Source: Chrysomallon squamiferum (taxonomy: Eukaryota; Mollusca; Gastropoda; Neomphalida; Peltospiridae). Taken from it: a stretch of 62,500 nt of DNA. A program made the translations under genes and the position numbers. The DNA is taken from the NCBI GenBank assembly GCA_012295275.1, contig CM022669.1, positions 7,017,489 through 7,079,988 on the forward strand, written 5' to 3'. Positions 21,051-33,783 of the stretch are shown piece by piece (within the stretch, counting starts at the first letter, position 1; each line of letters begins with the position of its first letter). Below the pieces are notes generated by a model. The model saw only the letters and a program-made list of their open reading frames with translations, made no database searches and was not told the DNA's origin.

Positions 21051-21346
21051 CTAAATGAAAAATAGTAATTAGTTTTAAATTCTTGTTTTACATTAGCAAA
21101 AATGTAATGTTCTATCTCTGTATGACCAAATTAAAACTAAGTAACACTAGATATCTTTATTACATGGTAATGACCATTATGTTAAACTCATCAAAAACAT
21201 TGAGGATATATATATATCTGTGTGTGTGTGTTTGTGTGTGTGTGTAAATACACAAGTATACATTCATGTGTGTTTGTGTGTAAATGAGTGAATGAATATA
21301 TTTTTAATAAGGAGTAATAATACTAATAAGGTGTAAAATATTTTAC

Positions 21347-24098
21347 CTCCTGCACCATCCTGGCCTTCCCTTAATTTCTTCACCATCTCCTCCAGTCGCT
21401 GGCATGGCTGTTTAGACTCTGATTCTGCTGGAGAACTACTCGGTCTTTTGTTTGTCTTTTTCTCACTGTTCTCAGCTATATCACTTGGTATCACTTTGCT
21501 GGTATCACCTCCACCACCACTGCTACTTTGCAATGTGGTCCTCGTTGTACTGGCATCATCAGCATCATCAACAGTTGTCTGAGTGAACATGTAGGACATC
21601 TGTGGGAAGTAACTGCTAAGGTCAGTGAGTTTGATCATCTTGTTACATTTTAGAACGGACACTGGAAGATTATAATACTGAATGAATGCCTTCTCCTCCT
21701 TGTCTGTACATGAGTACAGAGGAATCTTCAGAACGTTCTGGAGGGCATACAAGAACTCATTCATACTGCTCTGAGAGAAGTAAAGTTTACACACTGCCTC
21801 AATCAGGCAGAATTGGCCACTGCGGTCTGATTCATTCACTGCCATGCACGAGATACTCTTTCCATTCAAGACAACTCCTGTGATTTTACTCACAAGCTTT
21901 TCAGTGCTCTCTTCCTCTTTCTTACTATCAGATGCTGCAGTTGTTGCTGCTGTTGTAGGTAAAACTATTGAGGAAGATTGTTTGCTGGGAGCTGATGAGA
22001 TGACTGAAATTTGTGGTGCTTGTTTAGGAGAAATCTGAGTGTTACGAACATTGAGATGTTCTGCTGACTTATGGCTCACTGGGAATTGCTGATGTGGATA
22101 TGTCGATGTGTTGCTTTTGGCAAAAGGATGAGTTGGCTGATGAGATGATGTAGGTAGCTGTGTGGCTGCTAGTAGGGGTGGAGTTGGAAGCTGTGGTACT
22201 GACACTCTCTGTGGTATTTTCATAGCACTCACAGAGCTGGAACTGTTTGGTACAACACTAACATTTGGAGATCGGTATCGATGTGCATGAGAAAAACTCT
22301 GTCTGGTTCCTGTGCTACTAGGTCCTGTCTTACCAAGAAAACCTGGCTGAGAAGGACCACGCGAATGTCCATTTGGCAACATGTGGGGTGACATCATTCT
22401 GCTGTTCACATACATTTGATTACTTGTTGACTGACTTGATAAAAACTGACTTCCAGGAATACTTGGTCCAAAAGGATTTCTAACATTGGGCCCATAAGAA
22501 TTAGTAGAAGTATGAGGTCCATAAGAATTACAAGAAGTATGAGGTCCGTAAGAATTTCCAGAGGTAACTGGTCCATATGAATTCCTGGCAATGCTCAAGC
22601 CATAGGGGCTCAGGTTAGAGTTGGTTTTGGTTTGGTGATTAAGTTTTGAAGACACTTGTCTTGATGGTGAGTTGAGATTTGTGACACTGCCATGTGGTAC
22701 TGCATCAGGTGACATTACTGGAAGACGCTGACCTTGAGGCAAAACTGAATAGTTTGATACTGACTGAGGAGGAAATGGAGGTCTCATCATTGACATCATG
22801 TTCATATATGGAGAATAAGCTGGAGAAGCTGCTGAAGGAGAATAATGAGGGTTGGGGTATCGACCAAATGGACTTATGTTGGGAGCAATACCAGGGGGCA
22901 TGGACTCAACTTGAGGATGAAGACCATCAACAGGAACATTGATGTCTGTGGGAGGGATGCTAGACTGTGGTGGGATTCCAATGCAGTCTTCCTGTTTCTG
23001 TAATACTGGTGGTGAAGATGTGACAAGATCGAGATACTGGGCATGTGACAAAGGGTCATCAAATGGAAGCTCTAAAATGTTCACTTTACATCGTTGTGTT
23101 ACCTCTGACAAATGAATCACTTTTGTACTTTGGCCAAAATTGAAATCAAAACCAGCTATTTTACATGTGTCATTGAGCAAGTTGCACTCAGCCTGTGTTG
23201 GTAATATCCCTTCTATCTGAACATCTGTTAGCAAGCCTGCTGCATATTTTATTACAGAAAGAGGCACATATTTCCCATTGAATCTTTTGATGTATGGAGA
23301 AACTGTGTTATTAATCTGCACCCAGCCACACACTTTGGCAAGTTCTGTCTTGTCATGATCTGGCATGGAACCAGGCATTAAATGTTGTGGAGGTGGTGGC
23401 TGTGGTGGTATGGGTGGTGGCTGCAATGGGTGTGGTTGCTGTAGTGCATGTGACTGCTGAATCTGCTGAGGTATGCCACTTTGGAACCTGGCCAGAACAT
23501 CATCAGGGAAAGTCTTCTTCACAATGTTGTAAAAATCCTCAAACTCTGACAAGTCTACAATGAGATCTTTTCCAGTGAATTCTTGTTGACCGTACTCGTA
23601 ACTACAGTGAATGCTGTTTATCTCATTCAGGAGTTTTGCTTCATTCTCTGTGACAAAGTAGCTAACCAGTGGCTCTTTTCTGCTCAGCTCATCTGGAAAT
23701 GAGTTGGGATACCTGCTGAGTAACTTTCTCTCCACTATCCTCACAGCTACGAACTTTTTCTTCTTCCTCAGAATGTATGGCACATTAACACCATCCACTG
23801 TCTCCCATCCAAACACACCTTTGATGCTTTCCACATCTATCCTGTCCTCAATGTTTTCAATGGGCTTGACAACATCGGGTTTCGTACATGTTTTTGGATT
23901 GTAAGACACTGGAGCAGTTGATGAAGGAACAGAACACACTGGGGCAGATCCAGGCAAACATCTCTGACCACCAGGAATGCCAAACTGCTGTGGCCCACAT
24001 CCCAGCCCATTGCCCACAACTTGCTGCAGCTGCTGTATGTAGGGCACTTGGTTCTGGACAGCAGATTCCTTAGGTTCACTCTTCATCTGGATAGGCAT
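21347..24098 (-). CDS. Uncharacterised nuclear-type protein with three SKI/SNO/DAC-like repeats (main coding exon)
   Basis: With the last exon this gives 929 residues. I cannot name the family with certainty. Three diverged copies of one domain occur at residues ~94-193, ~254-337 and ~738-834. Each has a hydrophobic strand, a Lys, a P-[LY]-hydrophobic-[ST] or I-L-P-T turn, E--[LF]L/I--N, then K-[LVM]-I-[LVH]-[LT]-[ST]. Copy 3 (FCLIEAVCKLYFS, IPLYSCTD, LPVSVLKC, MIKLTDLSSYF) recalls the SKI/SNO/DAC domain, and copy 1 ends DLSEFEDFYN, like Dachshund. A Gln/Pro linker spans ~210-240, a Ser/Pro/Asn-rich linker ~360-735 and a basic stretch (KKTNKR) ~880. MKSEP at residues 5-9 fits a sumoylation site. 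The start ATG 24096-24098 lies 15 bases into the exon after ATTTCAG. DNA-binding or corepressor roles are inference. The gene is convergent with Duox. Confidence 0.85.
21597..21887 (-). other. SKI/SNO/DAC-like repeat 3 (residues ~738-834)
   Basis: The best match to the classical domain: GQFCLIEAVCKLYFSQSSMN, ALQNVLKIPLYSCTDKEEKA, YYNLPVSVLKCNK and MIKLTDLSSYF follow the strand-helix-helix-strand order of the SKI/Dachshund homology domain as I recall it. It lacks the GW opening of repeats 1 and 2. Confidence 0.6.
22476..22583 (-). repeat. In-frame 27-bp repeat coding NSYGP-type nonapeptides
   Basis: Four units (NSYGPVTSG, NSYGPHTSC, NSYGPHTST, NSYGPNVRN) run in tandem at residues ~506-541, with a fifth decayed unit (PFGPSIPGS). 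They lie in the low-complexity linker of the SKI/DAC-like protein. Confidence 0.9.
23088..23339 (-). other. SKI/SNO/DAC-like repeat 2 (residues ~254-337)
   Basis: KVCGWVQINNTVSPYIKR, GKYVPLSVIKYAAGLL, ILPTQAECNLLND and STKVIHLSEVTQRC align with repeat 1 in order. The helix between KY and ILPT is about six residues shorter than in repeat 1. Confidence 0.6.
23520..23819 (-). other. SKI/SNO/DAC-like repeat 1 (residues ~94-193)
   Basis: GVFGWETVDGVNVPYI opens the repeat, followed by KKKKFVAVRIVERKLLSRY, EPLVSYFVTENEAKLLNEIN and KDLIVDLSEFEDFYNIV. The opening GW--VD--V-PYI is shared with repeat 2 (CGW--IN--VSPYI), which shows that the two arose by duplication. Confidence 0.6.
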
Positions 24099-24116
24099 GG
24101 CTCAAAAAACTGCCTG
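24099..24116 (-). other. 5'UTR end and splice acceptor of the SKI/DAC-like gene
   Basis: Fifteen bases (24113-24099) separate the acceptor ATTTCAG, whose AG is at 24115-24114, from the ATG. The polypyrimidine tract is modest. It implies at least one upstream noncoding exon. Confidence 0.6.
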
Positions 24117-24787
24117 AAATACCCGAATAGTAAATATATGTGTTACAAAAAGAGCAATGGCAAAGAAAAGAAAGTTGAAAAAAAGTCAAGAAAAATAAAC
24201 TGAAACAAAAGAGATTAACAAGTAAAAAGAAAAATTTATTCTGTGAACAGCTCTGAACGAGCAAACATGAAACAGTTTTAAAAGACTTTGAACTGATCAT
24301 TAATCTCCTGGACAATCCTCTTAACAGAACTAAATCTGAAACTGAGATCTCTGTAACAACAGAATAACATCCTCTCAGCCAGTAAATGTTTTTATGTGTC
24401 AGTCATTCTGGTCCTAATCACTTTCTTCAGTTATGTAAGACAATTTTCCTAAGAATATTTTAATACTTGTAACAGCAGATGATGTTATGGTACACAAGAC
24501 CTACCAACAACTGAAAAATTTAAGTTAAGATTGTTTTTGCATATCAAAAACAATATATGATTTCTATTTATCATATAACTGTCAGTTATCATGAATTAAA
24601 CAACTGTGTAACAAATAAACAAAAAGCTTTTTATGTATGAATACACATGTACTTATTATTATCTGACAAACCCATGTCATTATTTTTTCAGCATAGCAAA
24701 ATAAAAATACATTTATTTGTATGTTACATACATCTGGAGTGAATGTGCAAATTTATATGTGTGCATATGTGTATGCGTGCAAATCTT

Positions 24788-24823
<36 letters not shown>

Positions 24824-25767
24824 CATGCTTATAAATAATAATTTTTATTAATAATAAATAAATAAATAAATAAATAAATTAATAAATAAATAAAAATAAT
24901 AATAACAAAAATAATAAAATACAAATAAATAAATAAAATCCCCAGTGTTTTTAAGTATTAAAAAATATAATAATAATAAAATAAAATAAAACATGAAATA
25001 ACATGTTGTAAATCTGAGTTCCATCATCATCATAATTAACTATACAAGAAATATATATATTTTTTTTTCTTCTGAATTTGGAAGTAACTGAAAACACTGG
25101 AGGAATAAAGGTTGTTGACAAACAGTATTTACATTTTTTTTTTAAATCATTCTGTTTTTTAGTATGTATTTTTCACAACTAATAACACTACTGTACAAAT
25201 CTAATGTGAATATTACAACTCAGATGAAAAATATCAAATGTTACTAATTTTTGGTTTTTACTTTAATTTTTTTTTTTTTTTAAAGTTAATCCCTCATTTA
25301 TTCAGTGACTTTCCACTATTCATGTAACGTAAGTCATAAATTGTGATTTACTAAAAAAACAACTTTTTTTTTTTTTCTTTAGCCAGCACAGCTCTGGCAT
25401 TTAGGGAATTTGTTTTTCATTAATTTTTGTTTTTTGTTACCATCAGATACAGCAGAGACTGATTTCATTTCCAAGATCAACAGTGAATCTAGGTAACATT
25501 AATTATTGAAATAATCATATAGCTTTAAGTTTGCCTGCTATTAAAATTGCAAACTCAAGACTGGAATAAGCAATTTTTACAGGTTTAGGTATTGTCATTC
25601 TGGTAACATTTTCTATCATAGTTATTTTTCTAAATGGTTTTGTTTACTGAAAATGTTTGTTTTTGAATTTTGTAAAATACTTTTCTTTAAACATGTGCTA
25701 TGGTACATGGATATCAATGTCCTTTAAAACAAAACTGTGCTCACTCAGCCTTCCACTCTCTCTTCCA

Positions 25768-25828
<61 letters not shown>

Positions 25829-26759
25829 TACACACTCACACCTATGTACACATCAGAAAGGCAAATTTCTATCTTAGATGAAAGAGTAAAACTTATTTTG
25901 TATACAAATAAGAACACGCATAAACATTTCTTGTACATTACTAGCATATATGTGTATGTGTGCATATGTGTATTACTTTAATTTATGTGTGCCAACTGAA
26001 CCCAGTATTCATCTTTATAAGAAGGAATTTGTTGATCAAAATTTCCTTTAAATATAGTATATGTTCAAAGTCACAAGCTGGATTAATTAACACTAAAACC
26101 ATGGTTTAGTTATTCCATTTAACACAGTAAAGATTTCTGTCTGCTGTGAGGTTAGCCATCAAAGATCAGTCTCTAAGAAGTGAATACATTGATCTTTATC
26201 AGAATTCTGCAGATTTTACAAATCTAAAAATAACTTTGTACAAGAGCAGAATGGTTGAATAAAATTTATGGATTTTCTATGAGAAATAGGAATTTTTTTG
26301 GTTGTCTCAGTTACTGACTATCAAGGATTATTTTTATAACTTTTTTTTTTTTTTTTTTTTTTTTTAGCTATACCAACATTCTCTGCCATAGTTTAGAATT
26401 CCACAAAATCAATTTTAAAATTCAAAGTTACCATACATCATCAGTAAAAAGGTGAAGAAAAAGTGACAGACTTGGAATCCTCAACCAATTTTCTTTCCTT
26501 GGCTTCTGTGGAGAAGGGGTTGACCTAGTTTTAAAGCACTTAAATACTCTTATGTACCAACATCAGTCATTTTACTGACATTAATTACATATTTAAAACT
26601 CTATACAATATAAAACTGTAATAGGCTGTCATGTAATATTTTATCTATAAATATAAATAAAGCAATGAAAATGTATTTGTCTTATTTTCACTGTAAACTA
26701 AAAAAAAAAAAAAAATATATATGTTTATATACATATATGATAGTTTCTGTATATATAAA
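24117..26759. other. AT-rich sequence without gene
   Basis: I see no coding or RNA gene. It contains AAAT/AAT runs at 24834-24990, a short GA run near 24803-24822 and a (TC)n run at 25770-25825. It is probably intronic if the upstream exon proposed at 58.2 kb is real. Confidence 0.55.
25770..25825. repeat. (TC)n microsatellite
   Basis: About 28 CT units followed by a short CA run. Confidence 0.97.
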
Positions 26760-27047
26760 ATGTCATGGGGTGTTTAACCCATAATTAGCAACATTGTCAC
26801 ATAACCAAATTAGAACCATGCAATGGGTGCAACACTCTCACTCCATACAGATCTCCCTGTATCAGGTAGATAGCAACCCGAGTTGGCTCATCTCTAAGGA
26901 TATTCAGGGAACAAGGTCATATATTTATTTATATTCAGCCAATGTTAAATCACTAGAAAAACAACAACACAAGTTTACATGTAAAGAATATATGTATTAA
27001 ATGATCTAATGATAGTTATTTACTGAGTAAGCCTAAAATGCTACTTC

Positions 27048-27099
<52 letters not shown>

Positions 27100-27420
27100 G
27101 TTAAATAGGAATTTATTAGAAAGCCACTTCAAACTACCTTTCAGTTACTTAAACAGAGCTGTAAAAACTTACAGTTACCTAAGTCAGCTGGACCAATATA
27201 CCTGCCCAGCTGACAGTTCCCCTCAGGTCTCCTGTACAGGTGTAAAACTGAACTCTGTCAACCAAAATTCCATCTCTGCTTTTATTGCCTAGGGAAGACC
27301 ATAGCAGGTCTCCCAACATTCCTGTCCCAGGAGTGGTGCCAAGACTGTTTGGAACTTTAGTAGACATGCAGGCACCAGTGGGTTCCCCAAAACAACACTT
27401 TGCCATAGCTTATATAATTT
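26760..27420. repeat. Balanced-composition island, possible dispersed repeat
   Basis: Two GC-richer blocks (about 26760-26920 and 27170-27410) flank a (CA)n run at 27050-27097. They lack stop-free frames longer than about 85 codons and show no domain. Their composition, unlike the neighbouring AT-rich DNA, suggests an inserted element, but I cannot name a family. Confidence 0.3.
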
Positions 27421-27542
27421 TTAAGGAAATTTAACATCTATTTTGTATTAAATAGGAGACTACTGTCTCCATCACACCTAGCTTATATAATTCTTTGGAG
27501 TTACATATTAAAGATATTAAACAGGAAACTTCTGTCTCTGTC

Positions 27543-27576
27543 ATATATATATATATATATATATATATATCAAAAT

Positions 27577-27612
<36 letters not shown>

Positions 27613-27622
27613 CAGATAGATA
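27543..27622. repeat. (TA)n and (GATA)n microsatellites
   Basis: A TA run at 27543-27570 and a GATA run at about 27578-27622. Confidence 0.95.
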
Positions 27623-29129
27623 CAGAGATACTTATTTATTTACACAAAAGATATTATCATGGTAAAGTTGAAAAACAACAAAAATTTTGATTCATAATAA
27701 ATCAATGAAGTCTTTCTGTTTTTCTTTTATAAAATTTGAATGACCATATTAAATAATACTTAACATCCAGTAAGTGATGACAGAAAATGAATCAGTGTGA
27801 TTGAATGTTATCATTAATCAAAATTTTGGAATCAAACAGCAGATAATAGAAAAATAATGTCTTTTACTGGTTTCAGTAAACTAATGTTTGACATCCAATA
27901 ACTGACAGAAGATTAATTAATGTGTTCTATGATGTCAATAACCAATGTGATTTAGTGGTGCCAGTAAAAAAGATGCTGAACAACCCATGTCTCATGAGTT
28001 CCTATTTGGGTACAGTGTGTCCATCTATAATGGCCTCTGTGGTTTAATTTGCATGATTCTTAAACATAACATCAAGATAAATAAATTTAAAATGAATTAA
28101 AAAAAAAAAAATGTAATTTATAAGTAAGTTAATTTTAAAAGAATCTTTACTTCTATTCTGCTTTTATATTGTTTTGATGGGGGAAATTGTTGTTGCTTTT
28201 TTGTTTGGAAAAAAAAAAAAAAAAAAAACAAAAGAAAAGAGAAAGAAATCAGTAAATAAAAAATAATAATAAATAATAACAATAATAATAATTAATCATT
28301 ATTTTCTGCCTTCACCTACTTGTTAACTCTTGCATAAAGTCTCCTCAACCAAGCAGCTGCAATACCCTATAATCTTGTGAAGTACATTAAACCCAAGTAA
28401 ACAGCATTCTGTAAAAGTTGTTGAATAGGAATTCTAGAACAGACTATAACACAGTTCAGTCTAAAGACTGTTTCACAAAATCAGTAATGTTTCCTAGAAA
28501 TGAACGTGTTGTTTTAGAGATGAAACTCTATACAGCACATTTTGAAACAGAAAAAAAATTGTTTTGGAAGAAAAACACTTGTCTGCTGCCAATGACACAC
28601 AAATTAAAGGCTCTTCCTAAAACAAGGCAAAGCTTTTTTCTTAAACTGTGATAATAATCTAACTATATATTTAAGGGAAGCCAATAATAATAATAAAAAC
28701 AATAATAATAATAATAATAATAATAACAATGATGTTGTTGATGATGATGATGGTAACAACAACAACAATAATGATATTCTCTTGCATTAAAACTGAGGTA
28801 GGATATAATAATATGAGATTTCTCACCTCTGAACTGACCAGTTAGCCAATCAGATTGAAGTACTTTCCCCAAATCATAATCGAATCTAAAATAATCTTTA
28901 GAGTTTTAGTTACTGACCCTCCTGTATAAAACAGCCAACTGATTATTGCTTCAGAGAATGAAATCCAAGGCCTTCCATTGAGATAAAGCTGAAAAGGTCA
29001 TCAGTAAGTTCAATCCAGTGTTATGCACCAAATATTGTTTATAAATGTTAATCAGTGATATGAAATATAAATACCCCTGATAACATTACAAACTGAAGGA
29101 CATTATGACAGCAATTAGAATTGGTGTTT
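27623..29129. other. AT-rich sequence without gene
   Basis: Nothing recognised apart from poly(A) near 28208-28228 and an AAT run near 28681-28728. Confidence 0.5.
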
Positions 29130-29375
29130 TTGAAAAGCTTGAATCTGTAGAAAATCCAAAAATCAGTGAAAAACTTGAATCTATAGAAAAATCTGTTGAA
29201 TCAATGAAAAATTTAAATCTGTAGAAAATCCATAAAACAGTGAAAAACTTGAATACGTCGAAAAACTGAAAATAGTGAAACTTTCAAACTGCAGAAAATC
29301 AGTGAAACCGAAAAACTTTAATATGTAGAAGATCTGTGAAAACAGTGAAAAACTTGAATCTGTAGAAAAATGTGT
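29130..29375. repeat. ~37-bp minisatellite
   Basis: Seven degenerate copies of GAAAAACTTGAATCTGTAGA with AAATCTGTGAATCAGT-type spacers (starts near 29132, 29168, 29206, 29243, 29280, 29310, 29347). The reverse strand gives an F/S-rich frame that is a by-product of the repeat. Confidence 0.85.
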
Positions 29376-32300
29376 GAATACACTATACAGCAGTAACATA
29401 AGTGATAATGATAACCGTGTGTAAGAAAATCAAATATTAACAATGCGCAACAGAATAATATTACTTTTATTCAGTCTCACAATATCTTTACATAATATAC
29501 CTGAATTATTCATCTATAAAGTTTACACAATGACAATAAGCTTCTTTGTCTGAATGCCTCTACATGAGAAAAATATACCAAAACTATAGTGATGAAGGGT
29601 TTCTAAAGTTATTTTTCATGCATACATGCACAATTTTTTTTCATTCAACATGAACAAGTGAAATAATCAACATAATCACTGAAAGTCAGCAACTGGAGGT
29701 CTAAATAAAATGTGACTATACAAAATGAGAACAGTATTTTAACAAAAAGCTTCATGTAAAATAGCAGAACAAAGAAAGGAAAATAAAGGATCATATACAA
29801 TCACATTTATCTAAAACTGAATTAATCTCGGGCCATTCTGACATGTTTGTTCATGTGTGTCTGCATGCATGTAGGTGTCATTTATGTTTGCTTTTATTTC
29901 TACTAATTTTTTTTGTTATCCTACTTTCACTTTCAGTTTTAAAAAGACTGAAGTACCATTTTCAAAACAAATAAATAAATTAAATTCAAAAAAAAAAAAA
30001 AAGATTAAAAGAAGACGAAAGAAAAAGGTCTTTACTTTAGTGTTATTAAAATAAGACAGTAGTATTACAATATTTTAACAAAATGATATCTGATTTGCAG
30101 AATTTCATCTGATTCTCTGCTGTAACATAATCGATAACACCCATAGCTTGAGCATACTTGTCATCCCTTAATCTGAATTCAAGTGGTGTGAATAACAAGT
30201 GTCACAACATGACACAACACATACACTTTCTGATAAATAAATGAAAAATTAGACATTTTATATCTAAAAAAAAAAAAGAAAAGAAATATATTTGAAAGCA
30301 AATATTACATAGCTTGTGCAGAAAATTAATCTGTTACACTGTGATGTTTAATAGATACTGTTTTATCCTCTTGCTGAATGAAACATCTCTCTTGTTTAAG
30401 ACAAAAAAAAATCAACATTTGATTTAAAGTCACTAGCTGATATCAATGCAAGATAACCTGTGATACTAATAGTTACACCAGACCATGTATGGGCAAAGTG
30501 ATCAATAGTGACCCCTTGGGATGAGCTGGGCTGTCCTAGGGTATTGATATATTGATTACTGGTAATAATTATTTATTGATTGATTTTAGAGGCAAGGTTG
30601 ATGAGAGATTAAGGATTCTATGAAGAGGTCTATGCTCTAAAATGTTAGCACAAGACAGATGTCTGAGAAGATAAAATGGCCATATTAGAAAGAATAATAT
30701 TTTATGAGATGACCAAGAGAAAACACAAAAACAGAAACAAAAACAAAAAAACTGACTTTAGAAACCGTGGAAGACAGGTGATTACTATTCTCGATTAACC
30801 TGTAAGAAGAACCACTGCTAAACCTGGTCTTACTTTATCCAGAAACATTATCAAAATAAAAAGGATAGATGGTGCTTAAGTCCGATATTCTTCAAATGGT
30901 ATCTGTAGTAACATTGTTTATGACATTAAATTCAGAATTTGTCTGAATTTTCCTAATGTGATTTTGCAGGACAAAAGCAAGAAATTGGCAACTAATTAGT
31001 TCTTTGAAAGAATGAAACAAGCTGTCAAGTAAACTATAGACATTACAGCAGCTGAACTGAGAAGAAAAAAACACCTCATCTAATTTCCTAGAGAGTTTAA
31101 ACAAATTGAAAATAAAATAAAATTTATGAAATAATATCAAATGAATCTTTAGTCACAATATCAAATGAACACTATTAGTGTAGGTTAAATGTATAATACT
31201 ATTCATCATCATCATAAAAATATATTCTGTTATATTGAATTAGGACAAAATTTAAATGCCATTCCATCTACAGTTAAATTTTTAAAGTAGATTAAATTTA
31301 ATACCTCCATCATCTGAAAATCCACTAAAAACCATAACTCTAGATAGAAAATAATTACTGCCAGCTAAACCAACCAGTCCAAAAGCTTACACTTATACTG
31401 CATGAATACAGAATATTTAAATTTTTCTGTACAACCATTCTTATTTTAACATTTATTAAAATTGGTATTGTTTAAAATTAATATATAAATTGTCTTTTTG
31501 CAACACAGTTTATTAACGAAACCCAGCAAAAATCATTTTAGCAGGAAATATGGCCATTGACTACATATTTAAATAAGTATACAATTATACAGACAGGTCT
31601 GATTGGATGTTGACAGAGATAAAAGAACTTAAGTTAATAGCAATATCAGTGATACCACTTGAAAACCCTTAGTATGACTGATGACTACTTGTATGTGAAG
31701 TAGCTATTCCAACCGGAACACTTTCCCAATCGTCTGTGCAAAGAATGATGATAAACACATTATAAACCACAAGATATTTAAAATAATATTTTTTATTATT
31801 ATTATTTGTTGCAATTACCAGATTTAAAAATTATATTTATTTGTGTGACAAACCCCAAGATCAAAAAATATATATATTTGTATACAGGAACCCCAAAATC
31901 AGTCAGAATAATTAAGAAAAAGCCAAGAAGTTCAGATGAAAAAAAATGACAGAGAAAGAAACAAACAGAAAGTCAGCAGGAAAGAAAGACTCAAAGAGGC
32001 ATTAAGAAAAATACAAGAAAGGACAGATTTTAATTCAAATGAAATACCCCATTTTTTTCCCCTTTTAAAAATTATATCATGTCTGCAAATGAAAGTAATG
32101 ATGGTAAATTAAGATTGAAAAACACTGCACATGGTATTTAAAAAAAAAAAAAATTATAAATTCTGTTACATCAAAGAAAAGTTTAAGTATAACTGCTTTA
32201 GAAGATCAAAGAAAAAGCAGTGCAAAGATCAAAGAAAAGAGACACATTTGTATGAATAGATGAAATAAAGTGATAAATATCTGAAAAGTCAGGTGCATTT

Positions 32301-32459
32301 AAAACATCATTTTGTCAAAATGAAACATTGATGGGAAAGTAATTTTCAAAATGTCACTAACATCTTGAATGTTTTCTCATCAGTGTTTAGCATGTTAGAT
32401 GAATACTCAAGCCAAAGATCTTAGAGGAAAGATGTAGTCTACATATGTCAAAATTAATT
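29376..32459. other. AT-rich sequence without gene
   Basis: No gene, RNA or mobile element is recognised. Composition is uniform, with scattered short poly(A) runs. Confidence 0.5.
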
Positions 32460-33490
32460 AAACTATACTCTATGATAAAACTTGATTACAGATTTGATCC
32501 TGAAACCTCTCAGTCTTGAATTTGTTAACATTAACCAACTGATGACAACATCTTTTACAGAAATTACATAATAACTAAACCTTGTTAAAATCATTCATTG
32601 TAAAATAAAAAGTTAGGTAACAATCTCCCAGCCTGGTAATTTTGAGCTGGTTAACATTATACAACTGACATAGCTACAGATACAAGACATGGGATTTTGC
32701 CAAAAAGCAAATAAATCTTGAAATACTTAATTAATCACTGTAAAATAATCTAGATAACAGAAGACTTTTAACTGTAAATTCAGTAACATCACACTACTGA
32801 TGTACAATAGCTTTTACTAAAATAATTCATCAAATCATAAAAAATGTACAGAAGCAGTACACACTTTTTAATTCCCCCAATCTTTTTAGTCCCAAGCTTG
32901 GTAACATTATACAACTGACGTAGCTACAGTTTGAAGACAACAGGTTCTGGTGAAGTAACACAGCAAGTAAATCTTGACAGAATATATCAATTACTAAAAT
33001 CTCATGTATCTCTTAACTATTACACATCACAGATGATGAAAGCCAAGTTAAACAGAATTAATCAATGTAAAATAAAAAGTAAATAATAATATTTGATCTC
33101 AAAACAACTAAGTTCTCTAACTTCTCTCTACTTACTCAGCAACAGAAGCATGACTGGCTTTTGTTAAAAGCTAATGCCTACAATACTGTTTGAGTGAATT
33201 AATCAACAGACTAACAAAAGTTAACAAAGTTTGATCTTAAAACGTTTACAAAGTTCAGTGACATCTCTCTACTCACTCAGTAACTGAAACAAATCTAGGT
33301 TTTGTGGAATGCTAATGCCCTTAATATTGTTTGAATAAATTTATCTGCAAAATTCCATGAGCAAATAACAAGATTTGATCTCCCAGACCTCAGATTTGTA
33401 ACATTAGACAAGAGATGTAACTGAAGTGTCAAGACTTGGGTTTTGCTCAAAGTTGTAGCTAATAAATCTTGTCAGAATTAATTAATTTAG
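32460..33490. repeat. Degenerate long-period (~130-150 bp) tandem repeat
   Basis: Recurring phrases in the same order mark about six or seven diverged units: TTGATCTC/TTGATCCTGAAA, a CAGT/CAAG..GTAACATT segment, CAACTGA-GTAGCTACAG or CTCAGTAACTGAA, then GGTTTTGTT/GGATTTTGCC, then AATTAATCA-TGTAAAATAA. Starts are near 32490, 32620, 32760, 32880, 33090, 33225 and 33375. Confidence 0.65.
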
Positions 33491-33748
33491 TGTGTGCGTG
33501 ATAACAGCTGTATATCAGATTACAGATATCTCTTACAATGTGGGATTGCAGAAAAACAAAACATTCAGAACATGGGTCAGCCAAAACTAGAAATGAATGA
33601 GCAATAATAAAACTTTATATCACAGAAGAAAAATAACATAATAAGAATATTTAAGTTTTAACATCTTAGTACAAATGTGGAAAAAAAAAAAAAATAATAA
33701 CAATAATAATAATAATAATGATAAAATAAAATAGAATAAAAACAAAAA

Positions 33749-33783
<35 letters not shown>

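Noticed and set aside
21264-21346. Read-through extension of the SKI/DAC-like protein with a Leu/Ile-rich tail
   Set aside because: It crosses a consensus donor (GGAG|GTAAAA) and enters simple sequence; the spliced alternative gives a well-formed acidic tail and stop.
26794-27406. Frames around the CA repeat at 27.05 kb as possible exons
   Set aside because: No consistent splice borders or domain; composition fits an inserted repeat better.
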